A stretch of DNA of 48,144 bases from Verrucomicrobiota bacterium. GTDB taxonomy: Bacteria; Verrucomicrobiota; Verrucomicrobiia; Opitutales; Opitutaceae. Position 1 is the first letter of the stretch, and every line of letters starts with the position of its first letter. Under the pieces are notes generated by a model. It ran no database searches. It had not been told where the DNA came from and saw only the letters and a program-made list of their open reading frames with translations. A program made the position numbers and the translations under genes. The stretch covers positions 1-48,144 of the forward strand of contig JAEZDN010000064.1 in the NCBI GenBank assembly GCA_023433275.1, given 5' to 3'. Shown one piece after another: positions 23,473-31,080 of this stretch.

Positions 23473-24928
23473 ATTCAACGATCATCCCTTTCCCTACCGC
23501 ACCGAGATCGAGCTGGAGATTTCCACGCTGACGAACCTCGGTGTCGGTCTTGGCCGGGTGGCTTTGCCGAGCGATCAGCCGTCAGCCATCAGCCGTCAAC
23601 CCCCGGGACCGGATTCAGGTCACAAGTCTCAAGTTTCAGGTTTCTCCTCCGGCTGGGTCGTGATGGTTCCCTTCACGCTGCCCGGTGAGAAGGTTCGTGC
23701 CCGGGTCTACCGCAACCACAAGAACTACTCCGAAGCTGACCTCCTCGAGGTTTTGACCCCTTCACCACATCGCGTGGCGAATCCGCCCTGCCCGCTTTTC
23801 GGCACCTGCGGCGGCTGCCAGTACCAGCACCTGACCTACGCCGAGCAACTGAAGTGGAAGCGCCAGCAGGTGGAGGAGCTCTTGAAATACATGGCCGGGG
23901 TCGAGTTCGCCGTGAATCCCGTCGTCGGTTCGCCCCGCGAGTTCGGGTATCGGTCGAAGATCACACCGCACTTCAAGGCGCCGAGCCGCCGCGAGGCGCC
24001 AGGCGCACAGGGCGAAGGGCGGGAAGCATCCGGATCGGATCCTTTGCCCTTGGCCCTTGCCCCTTCGCGAAACCCGATCGGGTTTCTCCGACAGGGTTCG
24101 CGCTTCGAGCTCGTGGACGTGCCGCAATGCCCGATCGCAACGCCCGAGATCAACGCGAAGCTCCCGGAGGTCCGGGCCAAAACCCACGCCCGTCTCGCCG
24201 CCGGGGAATACAAACGCGACGCCACACTCCTCCTTCGGCACGCCCAGGAAGGTGTCGTCACGGACTACGATGCGGTCATTCACGAGGTGATTCAGCCATG
24301 CTCTCAGCAGTCAGCGCTCAGCGGTCAGCCTTCTGGCTCTAGCGCTTTGCCCTCAGGGCTTGGCTCCTCGCGCGAGGCGGCGCAACCGCTTCGCCTCCAC
24401 TTCCTCGCCCGCGACTTCTTCCAGAACAACCCGTTCATCCTTCCCGCCTTCACCGGCTACGTCCGCGACCAGGCCGCGGCCAGTGGCGCCCGGTTCCTGG
24501 TCGACGCCTATTGCGGGAGCGGCTTGTTCGCCCTGAGCTGCGCGCCGGCTTTTGAAAAAGTCGCGGGCATCGAGCTGAGCGCTTCTTCCATCAGGTTTGC
24601 CACGGAGAACGCCGCCGCGAACGGCATCGCGAATGCCACCTTCCGGGCCGGCGATGCGTCGCAGATTTTCGCGGGCTTGGTTTTTCCGCCGTCCGACACC
24701 GCGGTGGTCATCGACCCGCCGCGCCGGGGGTGCGACCAATCCTTTCTCGACCAACTCTTTGCCTTCGGACCGCGCGCCGTGGTGTACGTCTCCTGCGATC
24801 CCGCCACCCAGATGCGGGACCTGAAGGTATTCCTGGCCGCCGGCTACCGGCTCACCGCCGTTCAGCCCTTCGACCTCTTCCCCCAAACCCGCCACCTCGA
24901 GTGCGTGATCACCCTTGTGCGGGGGTAA
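23459..24928 (+). CDS. TrmA/RlmC/RlmD family RNA (uracil-5-)-methyltransferase with three insertions
   Basis: This SAM-dependent methyltransferase forms m5U in 23S rRNA or tRNA. The N-terminal TRAM-like domain is followed by an Fe-S motif C111-x5-C117-x2-C120 (CPLFGTCGGC) and C224. The SAM domain has VDAYCGSGLFAL and DPPRRGCD, and the nucleophile is C446 in YVSCDPAT. The start is GTG at 23459. Three low-complexity segments interrupt the domains: residues about 38-63, 176-208 and 279-304. They are encoded by the same TCAGC/GCCCTTGGCCC-type words that fill spacers nearby. The frame stays open and all catalytic motifs are present, so it is probably functional. The exact target (RlmD or other) is unknown. 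Confidence 0.88.
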   Translation: MGKKKFNDHPFPYRTEIELEISTLTNLGVGLGRVALPSDQPSAISRQPPGPDSGHKSQVSGFSSGWVVMVPFTLPGEKVRARVYRNHKNYSEADLLEVLTPSPHRVANPPCPLFGTCGGCQYQHLTYAEQLKWKRQQVEELLKYMAGVEFAVNPVVGSPREFGYRSKITPHFKAPSRREAPGAQGEGREASGSDPLPLALAPSRNPIGFLRQGSRFELVDVPQCPIATPEINAKLPEVRAKTHARLAAGEYKRDATLLLRHAQEGVVTDYDAVIHEVIQPCSQQSALSGQPSGSSALPSGLGSSREAAQPLRLHFLARDFFQNNPFILPAFTGYVRDQAAASGARFLVDAYCGSGLFALSCAPAFEKVAGIELSASSIRFATENAAANGIANATFRAGDASQIFAGLVFPPSDTAVVIDPPRRGCDQSFLDQLFAFGPRAVVYVSCDPATQMRDLKVFLAAGYRLTAVQPFDLFPQTRHLECVITLVRG

Positions 24929-24973
24929 ACGCAGGGCTCGGCGAGTCGGCGCCGCAGAGTGGTCCTGCTCGTT

Positions 24974-25030
24974 GTAGGAGCCTGTTCACAGGCGATGGGA
25001 TCAAGGCATCGCCTGTAAACAGGCTCCTAC
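24974..25030. repeat. REPIN: inverted pair of GTAG-headed REPs
   Basis: The left arm (24974-24997) and right arm (25007-25030) are inverse with one mismatch over 24 bp. Each carries a small GCCTG/CAGGC hairpin after the GTAG head. The same unit occurs singly at 3551-3572. Confidence 0.85.
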
Positions 25031-25060
25031 GAAAACTTCTCGCATGACGCGTTCCACCGG

Positions 25061-25260
25061 CGGGAAAAGTTATTCCCACCCCAACTTTACTTAGGCGCCC
25101 ATGAGCTGCGGGTGTATGATGTCGTCGTGACAGGAACTCTGGGTCCCGCGGTTCAGAGCAGCGAAAACCCCCGTGCCTGGTAAGTCCTCCACACCGCGCC
25201 TCACGGCGCCACAAAACAACGCACCTATGCGCTAAAGTCCCGGCCTCCGTGCCGTCGACC
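25061..25260 (+). ncRNA. Candidate rod-shaped structured RNA (6S-like layout)
   Basis: No protein-like frame covers this stretch. A closing stem can form between GGCGCCCATGAGCTGCGGGT (25094) and ACACCGCGCCTCACGGCGCC (25191), flanked by CTTTA/TAAAG. An internal bubble follows, then an apical stem with CAGG/CCTG and TGGGT/ACCCC pairs. Closing stem, bubble and apical stem is the layout of 6S RNA, but I see no diagnostic sequence. The strand is assumed from the downstream terminator. It could instead be an mRNA 3' region. Confidence 0.3.
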
Positions 25261-25268
25261 CAAAGAAA

Positions 25269-25304
25269 AGGCACCCCGCCAGCGAGCGGGGTGCCTGTTT
25301 TTAG
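25269..25304 (+). terminator. Strong intrinsic terminator
   Basis: The 11-bp stem AGGCACCCCGC/GCGGGGTGCCT has a 6-nt loop and is followed by GTTTTT; AAAGAAAA precedes it, so it may act in both directions. It lies 340 bp after the RlmD-like gene and about 250 bp before the end of the convergent lipoate gene. Confidence 0.9.
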
Positions 25305-25402
25305 GACGGGGGAAATCTGGAATCAGGGATCGAGAAACGAAAATCTGACATTTCGATCCATTCACTCCGGCGGCTTGCGACCGACATCCGGCCTCCGCCT
25401 CG

Positions 25403-25554
25403 CTCAGCCGGAACGATCAGTGAGAATGCGATTCCGCAGTGTGCGGTCGAGCGGTTCGGTTGCAGGGGCGAGGCTCGTCCACGCCCTCGGTCCCGCAGCG
25501 AGAAAAGGGCGCGCCCAAGGCGCCCCTCCATCCAACTGCATGATTCCGGCTCAG
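25403..25554 (-). mobile_element. Copy 1 of the ~155-bp stop-codon-linked TIR element
   Basis: The element is bounded by CTCAGCCGGAA on the left and TTCCGGCTCAG on the right. The core contains ATTCCGCAGTGTGCGGTCGA, a GTTGCAGGGGCGAGGCTCGT hairpin half, and CCCGCAGCGAGAAAAGGGCG. Read on the minus strand, its first five bases CTGAG contain the TGA stop of the lipoate-ligase-like gene (25551-25553). Copies 2 and 3 are at 33297-33452 and 36128-36286. It has no coding capacity. Confidence 0.7.
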
Positions 25555-26261
25555 CGGTTCTCCATCCACTCCGCGCTCGAGTACTGCTCGATCAAGCCTT
25601 CGACCTCGCTCTCGTTCAACTCGGGCCAGGGAGTAGGCACGGCCTTGGCGCCGAGCACGCGAGCCAGCTCCGTTGCGAATCGTTCCTGAAACGACTCCCA
25701 ATCAATCGGGCCGACCCGGCCCTTTTCGATGGATCCTTGGAGCAACAACCCGTGCTTGTTGCGCTTCATGGCGGCGCCCGCGATCTTTGCCTTGCTCGCG
25801 GTGTTGATCACATCGTGCAACTCGGGCCGCTCGAAACAAATCGTCGGCCCTTCCTCGGTGGGATGACGCGTTTCCTGCAGCGCCACCGGTTCGCCCAGCG
25901 CCTGCATCGCCGCCGCCAGGGCGGCATGGACCTCGCGATAAGCCTGCGTGGCCGGCGCATCGAAGAGCGCATGCGCCCGGGGAATCACGACGCAATAGGT
26001 CCAGTCGTTGCGATGATCCACCAGTCCGCCGCCGGTCGGCCGGCGGCAGAGATCAAAGCGTTCCCCGTCCGGCGCCGCGGGCAAATTTGCCTGGATGTAG
26101 TCCATGGCCTGGCTCAGGCCGAAGGTAAACGCCTGCGTCCGCCATTCATAATGACGAAAACGGGCCGCCGCCGGCTCCGGATACCGCTGCAGCAGGAGGA
26201 AATCCAACGCCATGTTCTCGGCGGCGCCGGCGGTGCGAACGGGCAGCGTGTGCAATTGCAT
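25551..26261 (-). CDS. Lipoate-protein ligase A / octanoyltransferase LipM family protein
   Basis: This member of the biotin/lipoate ligase fold transfers or ligates octanoyl or lipoyl groups to lipoyl domains of 2-oxoacid dehydrogenases and GcvH. Visible motifs are RRPTGGGLVDH, a Cys in GPTICFERPELHDV at the LipM catalytic position, and KAKIAGAAMKRNKHGLLLQG with the ligand-binding Lys. The Cys favours octanoyltransferase activity, but an LplA ligase is possible. Length is 236 residues. The stop codon is part of the terminal repeat of the downstream element. Confidence 0.82.
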   Translation of the reverse strand: MQLHTLPVRTAGAAENMALDFLLLQRYPEPAAARFRHYEWRTQAFTFGLSQAMDYIQANLPAAPDGERFDLCRRPTGGGLVDHRNDWTYCVVIPRAHALFDAPATQAYREVHAALAAAMQALGEPVALQETRHPTEEGPTICFERPELHDVINTASKAKIAGAAMKRNKHGLLLQGSIEKGRVGPIDWESFQERFATELARVLGAKAVPTPWPELNESEVEGLIEQYSSAEWMENR

Positions 26262-26330
26262 CCCGCTTTGTCGCCCCGCCGATTTCTTTTTTCAAGGCGC
26301 GGATCAATCCACGCGACGCACGGCGCCGTG

Positions 26331-27839
26331 TCACCGCGCCGTCGCGTCGAGCAGGCGGCGCACTTCCTGGAGCAGCGAGCTCAGGGCGAAAGGCTTGGGC
26401 AGGTGGAGGAGGGCGCGTCCCCCGCGGCCCGGCCAGGGCGGGGCGTCGGCGGCGGTGCTCACCAGCCGGAGATCCGGCTTCGCGGCACGCAGGCGGAGCA
26501 GCCACTGGTGGCCCGCAGGCGTGGCCGTATCGGCAATGACCAGTTGCGGATCACCGCCGGCGCGCTCGGCCTCCTCGCAATTTGCGGCCTCCAACACCTT
26601 GTAACCGTCCAGCCCGAGGATGCCCGCGATCATTTTGCGCAACACGTCGTCGGCCTCCACCACGAGCACGCACTCCGTGCCCTGCGTGTCGGGCAGCGTG
26701 CTGAGCACGGTGGTGGAGAGTTGTTCGGTTTCCGCAGTCTCCGGCAGATAAAGCGTGAACCGCGTGCCGCGACCTGGCTCGCTGTCCACCGCGAGATGCC
26801 CGTGCGCCTGGCGGACGATCCGGTGCGCGATCGGCAGGCCGAGCCCGGTGCCGTGCGGTTTAGTCGTGTAGAAGGGTTCGAAGATCTTCTCCAGGCGGTC
26901 CGCGGGGATTCCCGCACCCTCGTCCGCGACCTCCAGGACCACGTAGCCGCCCGGTGCGAGCGCGCCCGCGCGGTCCGGCTTGCCGGGGCGCACAGTGTGA
27001 TTGTGCGTGCGGATCGTCAGCCGGCCGCCCTGGGGCATGGCGTCGCGGGCGTTGAAGCACAGGTTGAGCAGCACCTGCTGGAAATGCGTCGGGTTGATCC
27101 GGGCGTTGCCCAGGTCGGAGGCGAGGCGAAGTTCGAGGGCGATGGTTTCGCCGCACACCCGCCGGATGATTTCGGAAATTTCCCTGATCAACGTGTTGTA
27201 GTTGATCACGATCGTCTCGGCTCCCGGCCGCCGGCTGAACTCGAGGATCTGGCGCGCGATGGCCGAGGCCTTCAACCCGGCCCGATGGATTTCGCGCAGG
27301 TCCTTGCCGGCGCCGGGCAGCACCTCGATCTTGGGCGCCAGGATCTCGCAGTAGCCGTTGATGATCGAGAGCAGGTTGTTGAAATCGTGCGCCACGCCGC
27401 TCGCGAGCACGCCCACCGTGTCCATTTTCTGCGATTGCAGGAGGGCTTCGCGCTGGCGCCAGAATTCCGAGTGGTCGTGATAGACCACCAGCAGGGGTCC
27501 GCCGGGCTCGTCGGTGATCGGCTGATAGTTCCAATGCGCGAAGAACGCGCGCCCGTCCTTGTGGTAAAGCCAGCCCTCCCCGCTGCCCCCGCCCGCGGTG
27601 CCTTTGGCCGGGCGACCCAGGCGGAGCGCCGCCACATCCGTGAGCGGTCCGTGCAGGAGCCGCGTGTTGCGGCCTTCCAATTCAGGCGCGCCATAACCGG
27701 TGAGCGCACAAAATCGTTCGTTGACCTCCGCGATGTCCGCGCCCCCGCCTTCCCAGTCGCCCTTCGTGATCAGCGCCGGTTCGGGCAAAATGGCAAGGGC
27801 AGCCCGGGCAGGGCTGGTCTTGTTCGTGCGGGGTGGCAT
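26331..27839 (-). CDS. LOV-like PAS hybrid sensor histidine kinase
   Basis: This 502-residue soluble kinase has no membrane segment. The N-terminal PAS domain (about 20-125) has the LOV layout ERFCALTGYGAPELEGRNTR then LLHGPLTD, but Thr stands where LOV proteins have the flavin-adduct Cys (GRNCRFLQ). The HisKA H-box is at His151 (GVAHDFNNLLS). An HATPase follows with LNLCFNARDAMP and DEGAGIPADR. The C-terminal receiver (about 385-500) retains Asp in VIADTATP and Lys in LPKPF. It starts 3 bp after the pdxH stop, so the two genes are in one operon. Confidence 0.9.
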   Translation of the reverse strand: MPPRTNKTSPARAALAILPEPALITKGDWEGGGADIAEVNERFCALTGYGAPELEGRNTRLLHGPLTDVAALRLGRPAKGTAGGGSGEGWLYHKDGRAFFAHWNYQPITDEPGGPLLVVYHDHSEFWRQREALLQSQKMDTVGVLASGVAHDFNNLLSIINGYCEILAPKIEVLPGAGKDLREIHRAGLKASAIARQILEFSRRPGAETIVINYNTLIREISEIIRRVCGETIALELRLASDLGNARINPTHFQQVLLNLCFNARDAMPQGGRLTIRTHNHTVRPGKPDRAGALAPGGYVVLEVADEGAGIPADRLEKIFEPFYTTKPHGTGLGLPIAHRIVRQAHGHLAVDSEPGRGTRFTLYLPETAETEQLSTTVLSTLPDTQGTECVLVVEADDVLRKMIAGILGLDGYKVLEAANCEEAERAGGDPQLVIADTATPAGHQWLLRLRAAKPDLRLVSTAADAPPWPGRGGRALLHLPKPFALSSLLQEVRRLLDATAR

Positions 27840-27842
27840 GAA

Positions 27843-28481
27843 TCAGGGCGCCAGCCGCTCAATTACCCAGTCGCCACCGGGTTCGCGACGATAACGCAAC
27901 CGGTCATGCAGGCGGCTCCGGCGTCCCTGCCAGAACTCGACGCTCTCCGGCACCAGCCGGAACCCTCCCCAATGCGGCGGCAGCGGCACCTCGCGGCCCT
28001 CGTATTTTTTCTCCACCACGCGGAAACTCTCGTCGAGCACCGCGCGCCCCGCGATCACCGTGCTCTGGGGCGAAGCCCACGCGGCGAGCTGACTGGCCCG
28101 CGGGCGGCTGTGGAAATACGCGTCCGCCTCCTCACGGGAAACCCGCGCCACCGTGCCCTCCGCCAGCACCTGGCGCTCCAGCGCGATCCAGGGAAAGAGC
28201 AGCGACCCGCGCCCGCTGTCCGCCAGCTCCCGGGCCTTGCGGCTCTCGTAGTTCGTATAGAACACAAACCCCCGGCCATCGCATTGCTTGAGCAGCACCG
28301 TGCGGACCGACGGGCGGCCATCCCGGCCCACCGTCGCCAGCGACATCGCATTGGGCTCAATCACCTTCGCCGCCTCGGCCTCGGCGAACCAGCGGTCGAA
28401 TTGCTGGAAGGGATTCCGCGCGAGATCCTTCTCGAGCAAACCCGCGATCCCATAGTCCTTGCGCATGTCGGCCAGTGCCAT
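27843..28481 (-). CDS. pdxH: Pyridoxamine 5'-phosphate oxidase
   Basis: This FMN enzyme oxidises pyridoxamine/pyridoxine 5'-phosphate to pyridoxal 5'-phosphate. The 212-residue protein has NPFQQFDRWFAEA, the FMN-binding RPSVRTVLLKQCDGRGFVFYT region, SRKARELADSGRGSLLFPW, and the C-terminal dimerisation motif VEFWQGRRSRLHDRLRYRR. Length and motif order match PdxH. The kinase gene follows within 3 bp, suggesting co-transcription without an obvious functional link. Confidence 0.96.
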   Translation of the reverse strand: MALADMRKDYGIAGLLEKDLARNPFQQFDRWFAEAEAAKVIEPNAMSLATVGRDGRPSVRTVLLKQCDGRGFVFYTNYESRKARELADSGRGSLLFPWIALERQVLAEGTVARVSREEADAYFHSRPRASQLAAWASPQSTVIAGRAVLDESFRVVEKKYEGREVPLPPHWGGFRLVPESVEFWQGRRSRLHDRLRYRREPGGDWVIERLAP

Positions 28482-28635
28482 GCCCGCATGGTGCGCGCGC
28501 CCCTTGGGCTGTCAAAATCATCCGGGAAAGGCGCTCCCCGTCCGCCTCTTCCGGCCGAAACGGCGCGGCCTTTTGGGCAGTCCGGCGAGTCGCGGCTGGC
28601 TTCCGCCGCGCCAAGCCGCCTAACTTGACCCCAGC

Positions 28636-29871
28636 ATGACGCCCGCCCGCTATCTTGCCCGTCACCAAGCCGACATCGTGCGCTTCCTGCAGCAGCTGGT
28701 GCGGCTGCGCACGGTCAATCCCCCCGGCGAAAACTATGGCGAAATCACGACGCTGCTGGCCGACACCCTGCGCGACCTCGGGCTGAAGGTGCGCCGCGTG
28801 CCGGTGCCCCGCTCCCTGCAACGCCGCACGCAGCCCGACCTGCTCGATTACCCGCGGTACAATGTCATCGGGTTTTGGGACGCCGGCGCGAAAAAGACGG
28901 TCCACTTCAACGCTCATTTCGATGTCGTGCCGGTTTCCGGCCAATGGCGACACGGCAGCCCGTTCAGCGGCACCGTGGAAAAGGGCTGGATCTACGGGCG
29001 CGGCACGTCGGACATGAAGGGCGCCATTGCCAGCATTGTGTTCGCACTGAAAGCCCTGCGCGCCACCGGCACGAAGCCGAACTTCAACCTCGAGGTGTCC
29101 TTTACGGCGGACGAGGAAACCGACAGCACGCTGGGCACCGGCTGGGTCACGCAACATGGCCGGCTGAAGGCCGACTACGCCATCGTGGGCGAGGGCGGCG
29201 AGGGCGATGGCGTGTGCTGTGGCCACAACGGCGTCGTCTGGCTCAACGTCCGGGTCCATGGCCGGGCCGCGCATGGCTCGACCCCGCAGGAAGGCATCAA
29301 CGCGCTCGAGAAGACGTCCGCCCTCGTGCTCGCGCTCGAGGACTACAAGCGGATCCTTGCCCGGAAAAAATTCCGCGCGCCCGACGGCCAGGTTCGCCGG
29401 CCGACCCTGAACATCGGCGGCGTCTTCGCGCCCGGCGAGGGCGGCAAGATCAACACCGTGCCCGCCGCCGCCAGCTTCTCCATCGACCGCCGCGTGCTGC
29501 CCGTGGAGACCGTCGCGGAGGCCGAGCGGGATCTGCGGGAATTCCTGACCAAGGCCGCCGCCCGGATCCCGCAGTGCCGCATCACCATCGAGAAGGTGTC
29601 GGACAACCACTCGTGCTATCGCGACCCGGCCACGCCCTTCGCCGCCGCCCTGCGCGCCAGCGTCGCCCGCGTCCGCCGCCGCCCGGCGGAATTTTGCGTG
29701 TCCACCGGGTTCAATGACATGCATTTCTTCGCCAACGTGCTGCGGATACCCACACTCGGCTATGGGCCGGGTGGACACGATTACCACGCGATCGACGAGC
29801 GGGCGAAGATCAAGGACCTGGTCGAAGCCGCGACGATCTACACGGACGTGGTGACTACCTTCGGGGGTTAA
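28636..29871 (+). CDS. M20 family metallopeptidase (ArgE/DapE-like)
   Basis: This di-zinc amidohydrolase has 411 residues. Metal and catalytic motifs are His94 in NAHFDVVPVSG, Asp126 in GTSDMKGAIAS, and Glu160-Glu161 in DEETDS. A lid/dimerisation domain follows (HNGVVWLNVRVHGRAAHGST), with a C-terminal metal His in GHDYHAIDE. It is related to acetylornithine deacetylase and succinyl-DAP desuccinylase; the substrate is not deducible. No signal peptide is seen. It is a single gene divergent from pdxH. Confidence 0.9.
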   Translation: MTPARYLARHQADIVRFLQQLVRLRTVNPPGENYGEITTLLADTLRDLGLKVRRVPVPRSLQRRTQPDLLDYPRYNVIGFWDAGAKKTVHFNAHFDVVPVSGQWRHGSPFSGTVEKGWIYGRGTSDMKGAIASIVFALKALRATGTKPNFNLEVSFTADEETDSTLGTGWVTQHGRLKADYAIVGEGGEGDGVCCGHNGVVWLNVRVHGRAAHGSTPQEGINALEKTSALVLALEDYKRILARKKFRAPDGQVRRPTLNIGGVFAPGEGGKINTVPAAASFSIDRRVLPVETVAEAERDLREFLTKAAARIPQCRITIEKVSDNHSCYRDPATPFAAALRASVARVRRRPAEFCVSTGFNDMHFFANVLRIPTLGYGPGGHDYHAIDERAKIKDLVEAATIYTDVVTTFGG

Positions 29872-29962
29872 GTAAGAATTAAGAAGGAAGAGTTAAGAAA
29901 ACAGACCGGTCTGGCGCCCTGTAGGGATCGATTCTTAATTTTTAATTCATCCTTCTTACTTT
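29872..29962. repeat. AAGAATTAAG-word inverted repeat (possible bidirectional terminator)
   Basis: GTAAGAATTAAGAAGGAAGA directly follows the M20 stop. TTCTTAATTTTTAATTCATC then CTTCTTACTT forms its rough inverse, in the spacer before the convergent marC gene. It is A/T-rich, unlike its surroundings. Confidence 0.55.
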
Positions 29963-29979
29963 GCGGAGTTGAACGGGGT

Positions 29980-30564
29980 CTAACTCCGCAGCCCCTGCCG
30001 GATCATGCTCACCGCGATGGCGGCGAGAAGCATCGAGATGATCTTCGAGATGGCGCGGAGGCCGGTCCCGCCGATCTTGCGCCCGAGCCAGTCACTGTAG
30101 TGCAACGCGAAGACCACCAGCGCGAGGTTCACCGCCAGGGCCACCAGGGCGATGACGAAACCGACCGCCTCGTTCTGTGCGAGCACCAGCAGCGTGGTGA
30201 TGGACGCGGGTCCCGCGATCAGCGGCATGCCCAGTGGGACTACGCCGAAATCCGCCGGCAGTTTTTCCGGCTCCGAGGCCGACTGCGTGAGATCCCGGGC
30301 CGCGAGGATGAACAGGATCAGACCGCCCGCGATTTGGAAATCGCTCACCGAGATGCCGACCGCGGTGAAGACGCTCTGCCCCAGCACGAGAAATCCGAGG
30401 GCCACCAAGCCGCCGGTCCAAGTCGCCTGATCGGCGATCCTCTGTCGTTCCGCGCGATCCACATTCCGGCCCAGGCCCAGAAAGATGGCCGCCAGGCCAA
30501 TGGGATCGATCGCCACGAAAAGTGGGATGAATGCCAGCAGGAACTTGGAAAGCCACTCGAGCAT
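29980..30564 (-). CDS. MarC family integral membrane protein
   Basis: The 194-residue protein has six predicted membrane segments. The signature LLAFIPLFVAIDPIGLAAIFLG is typical of MarC N-termini, and GVVPLGMPLIAGPASITTLL is the second MarC motif. The start is the ATG giving MLEWLSKFLLAF; the frame upstream has no membrane character. The role of MarC proteins is not established despite the historical link to antibiotic resistance. Confidence 0.9.
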   Translation of the reverse strand: MLEWLSKFLLAFIPLFVAIDPIGLAAIFLGLGRNVDRAERQRIADQATWTGGLVALGFLVLGQSVFTAVGISVSDFQIAGGLILFILAARDLTQSASEPEKLPADFGVVPLGMPLIAGPASITTLLVLAQNEAVGFVIALVALAVNLALVVFALHYSDWLGRKIGGTGLRAISKIISMLLAAIAVSMIRQGLRS

Positions 30565-30679
30565 CGCCCAAATCTGCCGGCGTCGGCCCAAAAGGCAATG
30601 CCGCCCCGTTGCAGGCGCGCGATCGCAAATACCACAATCCATGCGGAGCTATCCTCCCGCCGCGGTGCTAGGATCGGGC

Positions 30680-30684
30680 GGAGG
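30680..30684 (+). promoter_or_regulatory. Shine-Dalgarno of the small unknown gene
   Basis: GGAGG lies 8 nt before the ATG at 30693. It is one of the few canonical ribosome-binding sites in the window and supports the small gene. Confidence 0.7.
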
Positions 30685-30692
30685 ATCAAACC

Positions 30693-30965
30693 ATGCCCGT
30701 CATCAAAATTCATCTCGAACACGCCGAGAATGACGCGATCACCCGCCTGGCCGACCTGCTCCGCGTCAAAACGGAGGATGTCGCCTACGCTGCGTTGAAT
30801 CGCCTCATGCTCGTTGCCAGGGATCGCCACGTCCAAAATGACATCATCCTCACGCTGCGCTGGCGGAAGGACAACCTGCCGCTCTGGAGCGACAGCGCCG
30901 GCTCGGTGCACAATTATGAGGGCATGTCGCCCCGCGAACCCGAGAAGAGCAAGTATTCGGTGTGA
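30693..30965 (+). CDS. Small protein of unknown function (90 aa)
   Basis: I do not recognise the family. The N-terminal half (MPVIKIHLEHAENDAITRLA, then DLLRVKTEDVAYAALNRLML) starts with a short strand followed by two amphipathic helices, like ribbon-helix-helix DNA-binding folds. The C-terminal half is polar with several Trp/Tyr. A good Shine-Dalgarno and a frame free of repeat sequence support a real gene. It is divergent from marC, and no partner gene is visible, which argues against a toxin-antitoxin pair here. Confidence 0.7.
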   Translation: MPVIKIHLEHAENDAITRLADLLRVKTEDVAYAALNRLMLVARDRHVQNDIILTLRWRKDNLPLWSDSAGSVHNYEGMSPREPEKSKYSV

Positions 30966-31080
30966 TCGGTTTTCAGGCTGCGGTAGGGCTTCATGCCCCG
31001 ACGCAGTGCAGCCTCGCTCTCCCTGGAGGGCGTGGCTCCGCGCCCGGGTGCGCGCCCCGCGCGCCTCTCGGGATCCGTTC

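Noticed and set aside
25737..28628. A 963-codon plus-strand open frame opposite lipoate ligase, kinase and pdxH
   Set aside because: It spans three recognisable minus-strand genes and their boundaries, and its composition is that of an antisense shadow.
30693..30965. Antitoxin of a toxin-antitoxin pair
   Set aside because: The flanking genes are marC and an epimerase; no toxin-sized frame is adjacent.
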